38,343 nucleotides of DNA, taken from the NCBI GenBank assembly GCA_016926705.1, contig JAFGOC010000118.1, positions 1-38,343 of the forward strand, given 5' to 3'. Below the pieces are notes generated by a model that did no database searches, was not told the DNA's origin, and saw nothing but the letters and a program-made list of their open reading frames with translations. The position numbers were made by a program, and so were the translations under genes. Source of the DNA: Dehalococcoidales bacterium (lineage in GTDB: Bacteria; Chloroflexota; Dehalococcoidia; Dehalococcoidales; RBG-16-60-22). The stretch's first letter is position 1. Every line of letters begins with the position of its first letter. Shown one piece after another: positions 18,496-26,463 of the stretch.

Positions 18496-18840
18496 TCACT
18501 TAGCTTTTTCACCCAACTTCAACGCCACATACTCAATAATAACGCCATAAACTACCCCCATTATGAACCCTATAACATCTTTAAAACCCGTGGAACTATA
18601 AAAAGCGAATGAAACTAGTAAGCCCAAGAGCACTCCACGCCCAATTGCCTGTAATGTGTTCAGCCTACCCCAGGCCAGACCAATCACTATGCCCATGAGC
18701 AAACGATTGAACCAGAAAGAAAATAGATAATAAGCCTCATTTGTAAATCCTGATCTGATCTGGGCACCAACGATACACACAACACCTAAAATTGCACCCG
18801 TAACGATACATATTAACATCCTTCTAGTGAATATATTCAT
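18496..18840 (-). CDS. Small multi-pass membrane protein
   Basis: 114 aa with several hydrophobic segments, downstream of msrA. Confidence 0.65.
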   Translation of the reverse strand: MNIFTRRMLICIVTGAILGVVCIVGAQIRSGFTNEAYYLFSFWFNRLLMGIVIGLAWGRLNTLQAIGRGVLLGLLVSFAFYSSTGFKDVIGFIMGVVYGVIIEYVALKLGEKAK

Positions 18841-18870
18841 ATTCGCTCCTTCATGGGCTATTATAAAAAT

Positions 18871-19662
18871 TTAGTTATTATCAGTTAGTAATCGGCGGCT
18901 GATTTGTAGCAGCTTTTCATTTCCTGTTGGTGACAGACCGAGAGCATTAATTTGTTTCTGTAGTGATTCGTAACTTCCGTAGCCACCCAAATAGCCATTT
19001 ACCCGTGCAGCGGCGGTCGAATGTATTAACTGAACGGTCTCCGGATACATTGCTGTAAATTCATCAAAAAGGTCCGGCTTCTGCTGAAGATAATACTTTT
19101 GGTGATAATCCTCAGCCAGATAGAATTCTGAAAAAGGAATTACTTCAGTAAGAATTTCTTGCCCCAGCTTGGTCTCTTGCCGCTGCTTCGATGCTAAGGC
19201 CACACTTTTCTGGTCTTCGTTATGGTAGAAGATTATTGACATATATTGTCTCGACCGCGGTTGCGCTGTTGGATTATGAGCGTTCCAGAAGATCTCCAAC
19301 AGTTCTTCATAAGTGATTATTGTTGGATCAAAGTCAATTTGAACTGTCTCCGAATGGTCACCCAGAGTATAATAACCGGGATTACTGGTTGTCCCGCCAG
19401 CGTAACCTACACGCGTTCTAATCACACCTTCGATACTCCCGAACCGGGAGTCCGGTCCCCAGAATCAGCCCAAAGCAAAAGTAGCCGTCTCCATTTTTAC
19501 CGAGGTCACTTTATCAATAGGCGGTATAGCGGGAGTACTTATCGTTACATTGTTCGCTATATCCATGAATTGTTGCTCCTCACTGCACCCTGTACTAAAA
19601 CTAGCCATAATAAGGGTTAGCATTATAACTATTAATGAAATCACGATAAATTTGTTTATCAT
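18871..19662 (-). CDS. msrA: Peptide-methionine (S)-S-oxide reductase, predicted selenoprotein (Sec66) lipoprotein
   Basis: ORFs 19465..19662 and 18871..19425 are one reading frame interrupted only by TGA (plus 19465-19467) at the catalytic Cys: [36 protein letters not shown]. N-terminal lipobox (SFSTGC). Hairpin ACTCCCGGTTCGGGAGT begins 14 nt after the UGA. Confidence 0.88.
19435..19451 (-). promoter_or_regulatory. Putative bacterial SECIS element (msrA)
   Basis: ACUCCC-GGUUC-GGGAGU hairpin; first apical G is the 20th nt after UGA. Confidence 0.7.
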
Positions 19663-19668
19663 TTTCTA

Positions 19669-20190
19669 TCAATTTTTACGCTCTTCAAAAATCAAAGCAA
19701 TCGAGTTGATACAATAGCGAAGTCCGGTCGGAGGCGGACCGTCTTCAAATACATGCCCAAGGTGTGCACCACATCGCCAGCACATTACCTCTGTTCTGAC
19801 CATGCCTAGACTATTATCTGTTTCAATTTCAATGCTCTTATCGGATATCGGGGCAAAGAAGCTGGGCCAGCCGGTTCCGGAATCAAACTTTGCTTCTGAA
19901 CTAAAGAGCTCGTTGCCGCAACAAACACATTTGTAAATTCCTTTTTCGTGAAAATCGTAATAATTTCCAGTGAAGGGTCTTTCGGTACCCTTCATCCGGG
20001 TAACCTCAAATTGTTCTGGCGTTAGAATTTGCCTCCATTCTTCGTCACTTTTAATGATCTTACCGGCCATAGCTTCTCCTTCCTGCTCTAAGGATGATGA
20101 ATGTCTATTTGGAGGCGATGCATTTTCGCAACCAAGCGTAAATAATATTGCACAAACCAAAACCAATCCTATAAAAATCCTGAAGATCAT
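19669..20190 (-). CDS. msrB: Peptide-methionine (R)-S-oxide reductase, lipoprotein
   Basis: 173 aa; [59 protein letters not shown]; lipobox LFTLGC. Confidence 0.95.
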   Translation of the reverse strand: MIFRIFIGLVLVCAILFTLGCENASPPNRHSSSLEQEGEAMAGKIIKSDEEWRQILTPEQFEVTRMKGTERPFTGNYYDFHEKGIYKCVCCGNELFSSEAKFDSGTGWPSFFAPISDKSIEIETDNSLGMVRTEVMCWRCGAHLGHVFEDGPPPTGLRYCINSIALIFEERKN

Positions 20191-20229
20191 AATTGTTTAT
20201 TTCTCAACTCGTCCTTACTAAAATAGAAC

Positions 20230-20258
20230 TTGACATCAGCACATTAATTCAATATTAT
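20230..20258 (+). promoter_or_regulatory. Sigma70-type promoter for the perR-heliorhodopsin operon
   Basis: TTGACA (20230-20235), 17-nt spacer, TATTAT (20253-20258). Confidence 0.75.
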
Positions 20259-20262
20259 TAAG

Positions 20263-20283
20263 TAATAGTAACCGTTACTATTA
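20263..20283. promoter_or_regulatory. PerR/Fur-type operator palindrome
   Basis: TAATAGTAAC-C-GTTACTATTA, perfect 10-1-10 inverted repeat just downstream of the -10, in the msrB/perR divergent intergenic region. Confidence 0.8.
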
Positions 20284-20308
20284 TTATTTTATTGGAGTTA
20301 CAAGAATA

Positions 20309-20746
20309 ATGTCAAGGAAATCAATACAAAGAGACGCGATTTTACAAGTAATTAAAAATACTACTTCCCATCCAGGAGTTGATTGGATTTATGACGAGGT
20401 CAGAAAAGAAATTCCCAATATAAGCCTGGGAACCGTTTACCGTAATCTGCGTCTACTGGCACAGGCAGGGGAAATAAGAGAACTGGATATCCCTGGTAGC
20501 GCAAAACGGTTTGATGGCGACACGAGCAACCATCGCCACTTAATATGCGAAAAATGCGGCCGTATTTTCGATTTATATGAGGCTGTAGACCCCAAAATAG
20601 AAGCAAGGATATTTCAAAAAACCGGTTTTAAAGTGAAAAGACAATACCTGAAACTCATTGGATTATGTTCAGATTGTCAAAAACAAGAAGAACAACTGAA
20701 AACCTATATTTATGATAATAGTCTTATAAAAGGAGGGGAAAAATGA
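20309..20746 (+). CDS. Fur-family transcriptional regulator, PerR-like
   Basis: 145 aa; ISLGTVYRNLRLLAQAGEIREL, NHRHLICEKCGRIFDL, LCSDCQ. Confidence 0.93.
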   Translation: MSRKSIQRDAILQVIKNTTSHPGVDWIYDEVRKEIPNISLGTVYRNLRLLAQAGEIRELDIPGSAKRFDGDTSNHRHLICEKCGRIFDLYEAVDPKIEARIFQKTGFKVKRQYLKLIGLCSDCQKQEEQLKTYIYDNSLIKGGEK

Positions 20747-21507
20747 CAATCGACGAAGCTACAGGGAAAAAACTCGGCAAGCTAAGAGTCTGGAACATCG
20801 TCGTCGGCTTGATACTTGCGGTACAGGCAGTATTGATGGCCCTCCTGACGAACGACTTCTCCATCCCGGTAACGGCAACCTTTCTACAGGGGATGCCGGG
20901 TACTCCGTCCACGCTCCAAAACATCTGGAGCATACAGACGGGCTGGGGAGTTTTCGCCTTCATGGCGATATCCGCCGCCGCCCTGCTTCTCATCGCCTCT
21001 CCCTGGGTTTTCCCCTGGTATAAGCGCAACCTGCTCCAGAACAGGAACTACGGTCGGTGGATAGAGTATTTCTTCAGTTCATCGATCATGATAGCTTTAA
21101 TAGCGCAAATCTGCGGTATTACAGATATCGCCGCGCTGATGGCCATTTTCGGTATCAACGCCAGCATGATCCTCTTCGGCGGTATACAGGAAAAATACGA
21201 ACAGCCCGGAAAACCCAGCTGGATACCTTTCTGGTACGGCAGCTTTGCCGGTATCATACCCTGGATAGCCATAGTGGTCTATATAGTTTCCCCGGGGGTC
21301 AGCGCCTCACCGCCCGGATTCGTCTATGCCATCATCGGTTCCTATTTCGTTTTCTTCAATAGTTTCGCTGTCAACATGGTACTGCAATATAAGCAGGTAG
21401 GCCCCTGGAAAGATTACCTGTTCGGCGAAAAGGTATATATAATATTGAGTCTTTCAGCCAAATCTCTTTTAGCATGGCTGGTCTTCGCTAACATACTGGT
21501 ACAGTAA
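20743..21507 (+). CDS. Heliorhodopsin
   Basis: 254 aa, 7-TM pattern; LRVWNIVVGLILAVQAV, RWIEYFFSSSIMIALIAQICGITD (predicted Glu108 counterion), SWIPFWYGSFAGIIPWIAI, SLSAKSLLAWLVFANIL (predicted retinal Lys240). ATGA overlap with perR. Confidence 0.9.
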   Translation: MTIDEATGKKLGKLRVWNIVVGLILAVQAVLMALLTNDFSIPVTATFLQGMPGTPSTLQNIWSIQTGWGVFAFMAISAAALLLIASPWVFPWYKRNLLQNRNYGRWIEYFFSSSIMIALIAQICGITDIAALMAIFGINASMILFGGIQEKYEQPGKPSWIPFWYGSFAGIIPWIAIVVYIVSPGVSASPPGFVYAIIGSYFVFFNSFAVNMVLQYKQVGPWKDYLFGEKVYIILSLSAKSLLAWLVFANILVQ

Positions 21508-21732
21508 TTTACCGGAAATACTTAAGGCAGTTATGGCTTAATATTATTAAGAAAATATTCTAAATATAAGAAACTGATTGTAGCCCAAAGACAATTAATC
21601 AAAGCTTAGGACAATTTACGTAAGGTTAATAACCTGATTATTTTGTGATTTGTATAAGAAACTGGTAAGACGCTACCTTAGCATCAATATTTTTAGAGTT
21701 ATACAAACAGGCACTAATAAAGGAATATAAAA

Positions 21733-22761
21733 TTGTCAAACGCTACGAATTCCAATGAAGTTTGCCAGAATGCATCGATTGACATTAAGGGCATCAACAA
21801 AAGTTACGGCAAGCTTCAAGCGCTGAATAATGTTGATCTGGTAATCGAACAGGGCACAGTTTTTGCCTTGTTGGGGCCTAATGGGTCAGGTAAAACGACA
21901 CTGGTGCGTATTTTAACAACCTTGCTACGGCCGGACTCCGGTAGCGCTCATGTCGCCGGCTACGATGTCGTAAGGGAAGCCCATTCCGTACGGTCAGTCA
22001 TCGGGCTGGCCGGCCAGTATCCAGCCGTAGATGAAATCCTAACCGGTAAAGAAAACCTGGAAATGATCGGCCGGTTATATCACCTGGGAAAATCAGTAGC
22101 CAGAGCACGGGCAAAAGAATTACTTAATCGGTTCGATCTTGCAGAAGCCGCGAACCGGCAGGTCAAAACATTTTCGGGCGGCATGCGGCGCCGGCTTGAC
22201 CTCGCCGCTACTCTGATTGCCCGCCCTTCTATTTTATTTTTGGATGAACCGACTACCGGACTTGACCCACGCAGCCGCCTGGGATTATGGGAGGTTATCG
22301 CAGCCCAAGCTAAAGACTGCAATACCGTATTCCTGACCACGCAATACCTTGAGGAAGCCGACAGATTGGCCAATAAAATCGCCATTATTGATAAAGGCCG
22401 TGTTCTTCGCCAAGGAACAAATCAAGAACTAAAAGAGTGCTGCGGCGGAGACACTTTGATAAAAGTAAGGATTGCCGACAGTAATAAAATATCAAAAGCC
22501 AGCGATGTTCTAGAAGACTTAGCAGCAGGGAAATTGGTGAGTTATCCGGATACCGGAGAGATCACGATACCTGCCATTAACGGGCCGTCCTTAATGCCTG
22601 AAATAGTCCGCCGCCTAGATGCTCATAACATCATTATTGCCGAACTTGCCCTAAAACCGCCCACTCTTGACGATGTATTTTTATCCATCACCGGGCACAC
22701 GGCTTTAGAAAATGCGGAGGCGAAACAGAACACACATATTACCGGCAGGGATGATAAATGA
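21733..22761 (+). CDS. ABC transporter ATP-binding protein (DrrA-like)
   Basis: 342 aa, TTG start; LLGPNGSGKTTLVRILTTL, KTFSGGMRRRLDLAATLIARPSILFLDEPTTGLDPRSR. Confidence 0.95.
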   Translation: MSNATNSNEVCQNASIDIKGINKSYGKLQALNNVDLVIEQGTVFALLGPNGSGKTTLVRILTTLLRPDSGSAHVAGYDVVREAHSVRSVIGLAGQYPAVDEILTGKENLEMIGRLYHLGKSVARARAKELLNRFDLAEAANRQVKTFSGGMRRRLDLAATLIARPSILFLDEPTTGLDPRSRLGLWEVIAAQAKDCNTVFLTTQYLEEADRLANKIAIIDKGRVLRQGTNQELKECCGGDTLIKVRIADSNKISKASDVLEDLAAGKLVSYPDTGEITIPAINGPSLMPEIVRRLDAHNIIIAELALKPPTLDDVFLSITGHTALENAEAKQNTHITGRDDK

Positions 22762-23543
22762 ACATTATAACTGGTTCCAGTATTATGAATAGCTTATCGG
22801 ATATTGGAGTAATGACACGGCGGAACATGTTAAGGTACATAAGGTTGCCCCAATTACTGGTTTTTAACGCATTATTGAATGTTGTGTTATTATTACTTTT
22901 TAATTACGTTTTTGGTGGGGCGATTCAAACCGGAGGTATTGCTTATATCCAGTACTTTTTACCTGGTTTCATGGTGCAAACGGTGGTTTTCGGTTCTACG
23001 CAGACCAGTGTCGGTTTATCTGAAGACCTGGCTAAAGGTATGATTGACCGCTTTCGTTCTTTACCGATATCCCGCCTGGCGTTTATCACGGGGAGGGTAA
23101 TTACCGACGCCGTGCGTTATGCTGTATTAATAACGCTTATGATAATCGTCGGGAGTATCATGGGCTTCCGGTTTGAAAACGGAATAATGCCCGTACTTTC
23201 CGGGATTGGGCTGACAATACTCTTTGGGATTGCCCTTACCTGGGTTGGTGTTTTTATCGGGATATCGGTTAAAGACGTAGAGACCGCGCAGGTAGCCGGC
23301 TTTGTCTGGGTATTTCCACTTGTATTTGCCAGCTCTCTTTACGTGCCGATTGAGACAATGCCTTCATGGTTACAGGTTTTTTCAAATATTAACCCCGTGA
23401 CACCAATGGTTGACACAATGCGGGCACTTTCTTTGGGCGGCAGCATATCAGCTTCATTATGGAAAACTCTTGCCTGGGATGCTGCGATTATCCTTATTTT
23501 CCTCACATTGGCGTTGAGACGCTATAAATCAATCGGACAGTAA
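22758..23543 (+). CDS. ABC-2 type transporter permease (DrrB-like)
   Basis: 261 aa, hydrophobic; PGFMVQTVVFGSTQTSVGLSEDLAKGMIDRFRSLPISRLAFITGR; ATGA overlap with the ATPase gene. Confidence 0.92.
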   Translation: MNIITGSSIMNSLSDIGVMTRRNMLRYIRLPQLLVFNALLNVVLLLLFNYVFGGAIQTGGIAYIQYFLPGFMVQTVVFGSTQTSVGLSEDLAKGMIDRFRSLPISRLAFITGRVITDAVRYAVLITLMIIVGSIMGFRFENGIMPVLSGIGLTILFGIALTWVGVFIGISVKDVETAQVAGFVWVFPLVFASSLYVPIETMPSWLQVFSNINPVTPMVDTMRALSLGGSISASLWKTLAWDAAIILIFLTLALRRYKSIGQ

Positions 23544-23707
23544 AATATATGTAAAAATCAAATAAGAAATACGTTATTTTTGTGAGTAATATCGCATAAA
23601 AATACATTTTTAAAACACTATACTTGATGTATAGACATAAGAAAACAATAATATGATCATTTATTAGCTCTATTTCACCATCATACCGCGGTTAAAGGGG
23701 AATAAAA

Positions 23708-23983
23708 ATGGAAACAGCCGGTAAATGTACAGCATCGATGGATTTTTCAGAAGGGTGGCGTGATTGGAAAAGCAGATTAAAACAATCTGTTGAAAACAGC
23801 CGGGCATATTATCAGGATGAAACCATAAATAACCTGTTACAGAAACTCAATGTGTTCTTAAATAACAAAGTCTGTGCGTCCAATATGTGTGAAGAAATGA
23901 TTGCAGAGATGTGGGACGCGGGCACATCTGAAGAGCGTAAGACGATAGCTACTTTATTTCTCAAGATTGCAGACAGGTTATAA
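23708..23983 (+). CDS. Small protein, DUF3243-like
   Basis: 91 aa; FSEGWRDWKSRLKQSVENSRAYYQDETINNLLQKLNVFLNN...EMIAEMWDAGTSEERKTIATLFLKIADRL. Confidence 0.55.
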   Translation: METAGKCTASMDFSEGWRDWKSRLKQSVENSRAYYQDETINNLLQKLNVFLNNKVCASNMCEEMIAEMWDAGTSEERKTIATLFLKIADRL

Positions 23984-24014
23984 AAAAAGAAGAAAACAAC
24001 CGAGGGTAATTTTT

Positions 24015-24500
24015 ATGACCGATAAGAAGCAAGTTAAAACCGCGCCGGACTTTACCGAAAGCGATACCCAAGGCCGACAGGTCAAACTATCCGAATATCG
24101 AGGCAAAAAGAACGTAATGCTGGTATTCAACCGCGGTTTCCAATGACCCTACTGCCGTAGGCATATGGCGCAGTTGCGCCGGGATTATAATCAGTTCACA
24201 GACCGCAATACTGATATTATCGCTATCGGACCAGAAGGACATGAAGCGTTCAAAGAATGGTGGGATGAACATCAAATGCCCTTCACCGGGATTGCCGACC
24301 CCAAGCATGTTATCGCTGACACTTACGGTCAGCAGGTTAAACTAATCAAGCTTGGACGTATGCCGGCTAGTATATTGGTTGATAAGCATGGGCAAATAAG
24401 ATACACACACTTTGGAGAGTCAATGGCAGACATACCCAAGACTGGGGAAATTCTAACGCTTATAGATGGTCTGAATAGGGAAGATGCCAGTAAGGGATGA
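24015..24500 (+). CDS. Peroxiredoxin/AhpC-TSA-like protein, predicted selenoprotein (Sec44, UPYC)
   Basis: One frame interrupted only by TGA 24144-24146: MTDKKQVKTAPDFTESDTQGRQVKLSEYRGKKNVMLVFNRGFQ-U-PYCRRHMAQLRRDYNQF... The ORF track starts only at 24165. Confidence 0.87.
24167..24180 (+). promoter_or_regulatory. Putative SECIS element (peroxiredoxin-like)
   Basis: GGCGC-AGUU-GCGCC hairpin; apical G 27 nt after UGA. Confidence 0.55.
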
Positions 24501-24625
24501 AGAGATAGGACAAAGAAAGTCATCGCTGAACTCGGGGCGGGGCTTGGAGTTCACGGCGGGCCAGGGGTTTTGCTGGCAACTATCCGGCGGTCTGGTAGTT
24601 AAAGTATAGTTTGGAGGTAACACTC

Positions 24626-25159
24626 ATGACAACACAACACATAATTCTTCTTATTATCAACATTATCGGAGGAACTGCAGTCATCGGCAGTTATATTTTC
24701 GGCTTGAAAGGGCAATCCGGCGGGGCGAATGTACTCTGGGGCGGCGTGCCGGAAAATATCAGGCCGGTGTATACCGTCTCTATGATAATTTCAGCCCTTG
24801 GATATTTCGCCTTTCTTTATTATATCTTCTTCTGCCTGGAACCGGGACAAGTAAGCATTTTCGGTGTTTCCGGTTTTACGATGTTTTACGTAATATTCGG
24901 TATCATTCTTGTCGCCTCGGCCTTCTGGATGCCGCTGACAAATATCTACGTAAATAATCCGAGCACGGGCATATGGATTGGTGTCCGTACTGTTCTAACG
25001 TTGGTGGGCCTTGCCTCGATCGCTCTGTTGTTATCGTTTATTACCCTGCAAGGTAAGGTACCCGGCGCGGCTCACTGGCTGGCGGTAGCAGGCAGCGGCT
25101 ACTTCGCTTTCCATACTGCCGTATTGGACGCTATAGTCTGGGCAGCTTTGTTTAAATAA
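24626..25159 (+). CDS. Multi-pass membrane protein, unknown function
   Basis: 177 aa from ATG with SD TTGGAGGT; the listed ORF begins at an upstream TTG. Confidence 0.75.
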   Translation: MTTQHIILLIINIIGGTAVIGSYIFGLKGQSGGANVLWGGVPENIRPVYTVSMIISALGYFAFLYYIFFCLEPGQVSIFGVSGFTMFYVIFGIILVASAFWMPLTNIYVNNPSTGIWIGVRTVLTLVGLASIALLLSFITLQGKVPGAAHWLAVAGSGYFAFHTAVLDAIVWAALFK

Positions 25160-25214
25160 TCACCGCTAAACGATATCTTGAATTTAAAAGATTATTTAAA
25201 AAGGAGATACAGTT

Positions 25215-25559
25215 ATGAAAATCGATTTCTATTGCTGGGTAAAGTGAAATACCTGCCGTAAGGCGAAAGAGTTTCTTTCGCAAAAGAACGTTGTAATAAA
25301 CGAGCGTGATTTCTTTAAGACTCCTTTTACACGGGCAGAGATAATGGAGTTGCTACAGGGGAAACCTGCTTCGGAGATGTTCAATTTCAGAAGCCCGAGT
25401 TTTAAAGCACTGGGTTTGGAGAAGGACAAGGTTAGTGACAGAGAACTCATAGATTTAATGTTAAAGGAGCCGCGCCTCGTCCGCAGGCCCGTGGTACGTA
25501 TCGATGGTAAAGTATATTTCAGCGCTGATGCTAAAGCCCTGGAAAACATAATCAAATAA
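25215..25559 (+). CDS. ArsC/Spx-like thioredoxin-fold protein, predicted selenoprotein (Sec11, UNTC)
   Basis: SD AAGGAGA; ATG AAA ATC GAT TTC TAT TGC TGG GTA AAG TGA AAT ACC TGC CGT AAG: MKIDFYCWVK-U-NTCRKAKEFLSQKNVVINERDFFKTPFTRAEIMELLQGKPASEMFNFRSPSFKALGL... Confidence 0.87.
25263..25281 (+). promoter_or_regulatory. Putative SECIS element (ArsC-like)
   Basis: GCGAAAGA-GUU-UCUUUCGC perfect 8-bp hairpin; apical G 24 nt after UGA. Confidence 0.7.
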
Positions 25560-25560
25560 T

Positions 25561-26022
25561 ATGAAACGTTTGAACCCAAAGAAATTGCATGTCAGATATT
25601 TAACAGGAGCGTCTCCCGATGAGTTTACGTTACCCAGACGCTACACTCTAACTCATTCCGATAAAACAGGAGAGCTCTTCCTTACGATTGGCAGCGAGTA
25701 TGATAAAAAGCAGATTTCCGGTCTGTATACCAGGTTGATGAGAGACGAAGTCCTGGCTGAACTTTTCCGTGAGAGTGATAGATTGGTATTCAGGGTTTAT
25801 TGTCATATAAGCGGTGGATTTGTCTTCGGTACTGCTGGGCTGCGCAACCGCATCTTCCGGGCTGAATTGCCACTTGTTTTAGAAGCTATCAGGTATGGTG
25901 ACCAGGTTCTATTTGAACGGAATCTCGAACTCGATAATGCGCCAGTTTTAGTAAATTTTGAATCTACTAGTAGCCGATTCAATCAGGTGGAAAACTGGGG
26001 AGCCATGCTTGAATACAGGTAG
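25561..26022 (+). CDS. STAY-GREEN (SGR, Mg-dechelatase) family homolog
   Basis: 153 aa; KLHVRYLTGASPDEFTLPRRYTLTHSDKTGELFLTIGSEYD...YTRLMRDEVLAEL...VYCHISGGFVFG...IFRAELPLVLEAIRYGDQVLF...FNQVENWG parallels plant SGR (PRTYTLTHSD, NRLQRDEVVAEW, HCHISGG, IFSKELPVVLKAF, FNKVECWG). Confidence 0.88.
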   Translation: MKRLNPKKLHVRYLTGASPDEFTLPRRYTLTHSDKTGELFLTIGSEYDKKQISGLYTRLMRDEVLAELFRESDRLVFRVYCHISGGFVFGTAGLRNRIFRAELPLVLEAIRYGDQVLFERNLELDNAPVLVNFESTSSRFNQVENWGAMLEYR

Positions 26023-26028
26023 GAATTA

Positions 26029-26463
26029 TTACGAGACAACCAAACGCTGAGTCTTGTCGAAACCGGCGATGATATATTCACTTACAGCCACCAGTATCAT
26101 GGCATTGTTGGGGTTATCGACAAACTGCCTTAGCCGGGGATGTCTGGCTAGGAAAATATCCTTGAGGCTATTCTTTTTATCTTCTTCCTCGTGAGCAGCG
26201 CCGATTACCGTTACCGCAATAGCTTGCGAAATATCAGAAGGCCGGTTGGTTCTATTATCAATCAATAATGAAATATTACTATTTTCTCTTATATTACTGA
26301 ATTTTCGGGTGTTCCGGTCGGTAACGAAAATCAGCAATCTTAAATCATCGGTTATAGCGAAAGAAACAAGATTGCTATAAGGCAAGCCTTCGCCCAGGGT
26401 ATTAAGTACCGCGAAGTACTGGGTTCTTATTAGTTCTCTTAGTATTTTTTTTACCTGGTTCAT
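26029..26463 (-). CDS. Pyridoxamine 5'-phosphate oxidase-like FMN-binding split-barrel protein
   Basis: 144 aa; QYFAVLNTLGEGLPYSNLVSFAITDDLRLLIFVTDRNTRKFSNIRENSNISLLIDNR. Confidence 0.85.
   Translation of the reverse strand: MNQVKKILRELIRTQYFAVLNTLGEGLPYSNLVSFAITDDLRLLIFVTDRNTRKFSNIRENSNISLLIDNRTNRPSDISQAIAVTVIGAAHEEEDKKNSLKDIFLARHPRLRQFVDNPNNAMILVAVSEYIIAGFDKTQRLVVS

Noticed and set aside
24498-24603. Second TGA readthrough after the peroxiredoxin-like gene (GGA TGA AGA ... TAA)
   Set aside because: The downstream frame shows no redoxin-like continuation and the protein is complete at this stop.
18871-25559. Global TGA recoding (e.g. TGA as Trp) instead of selenocysteine
   Set aside because: TGA serves as a normal stop elsewhere (e.g. 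20744-20746, 22759-22761), Trp is TGG throughout, and the three readthrough TGAs fall exactly at redox-active Cys positions.
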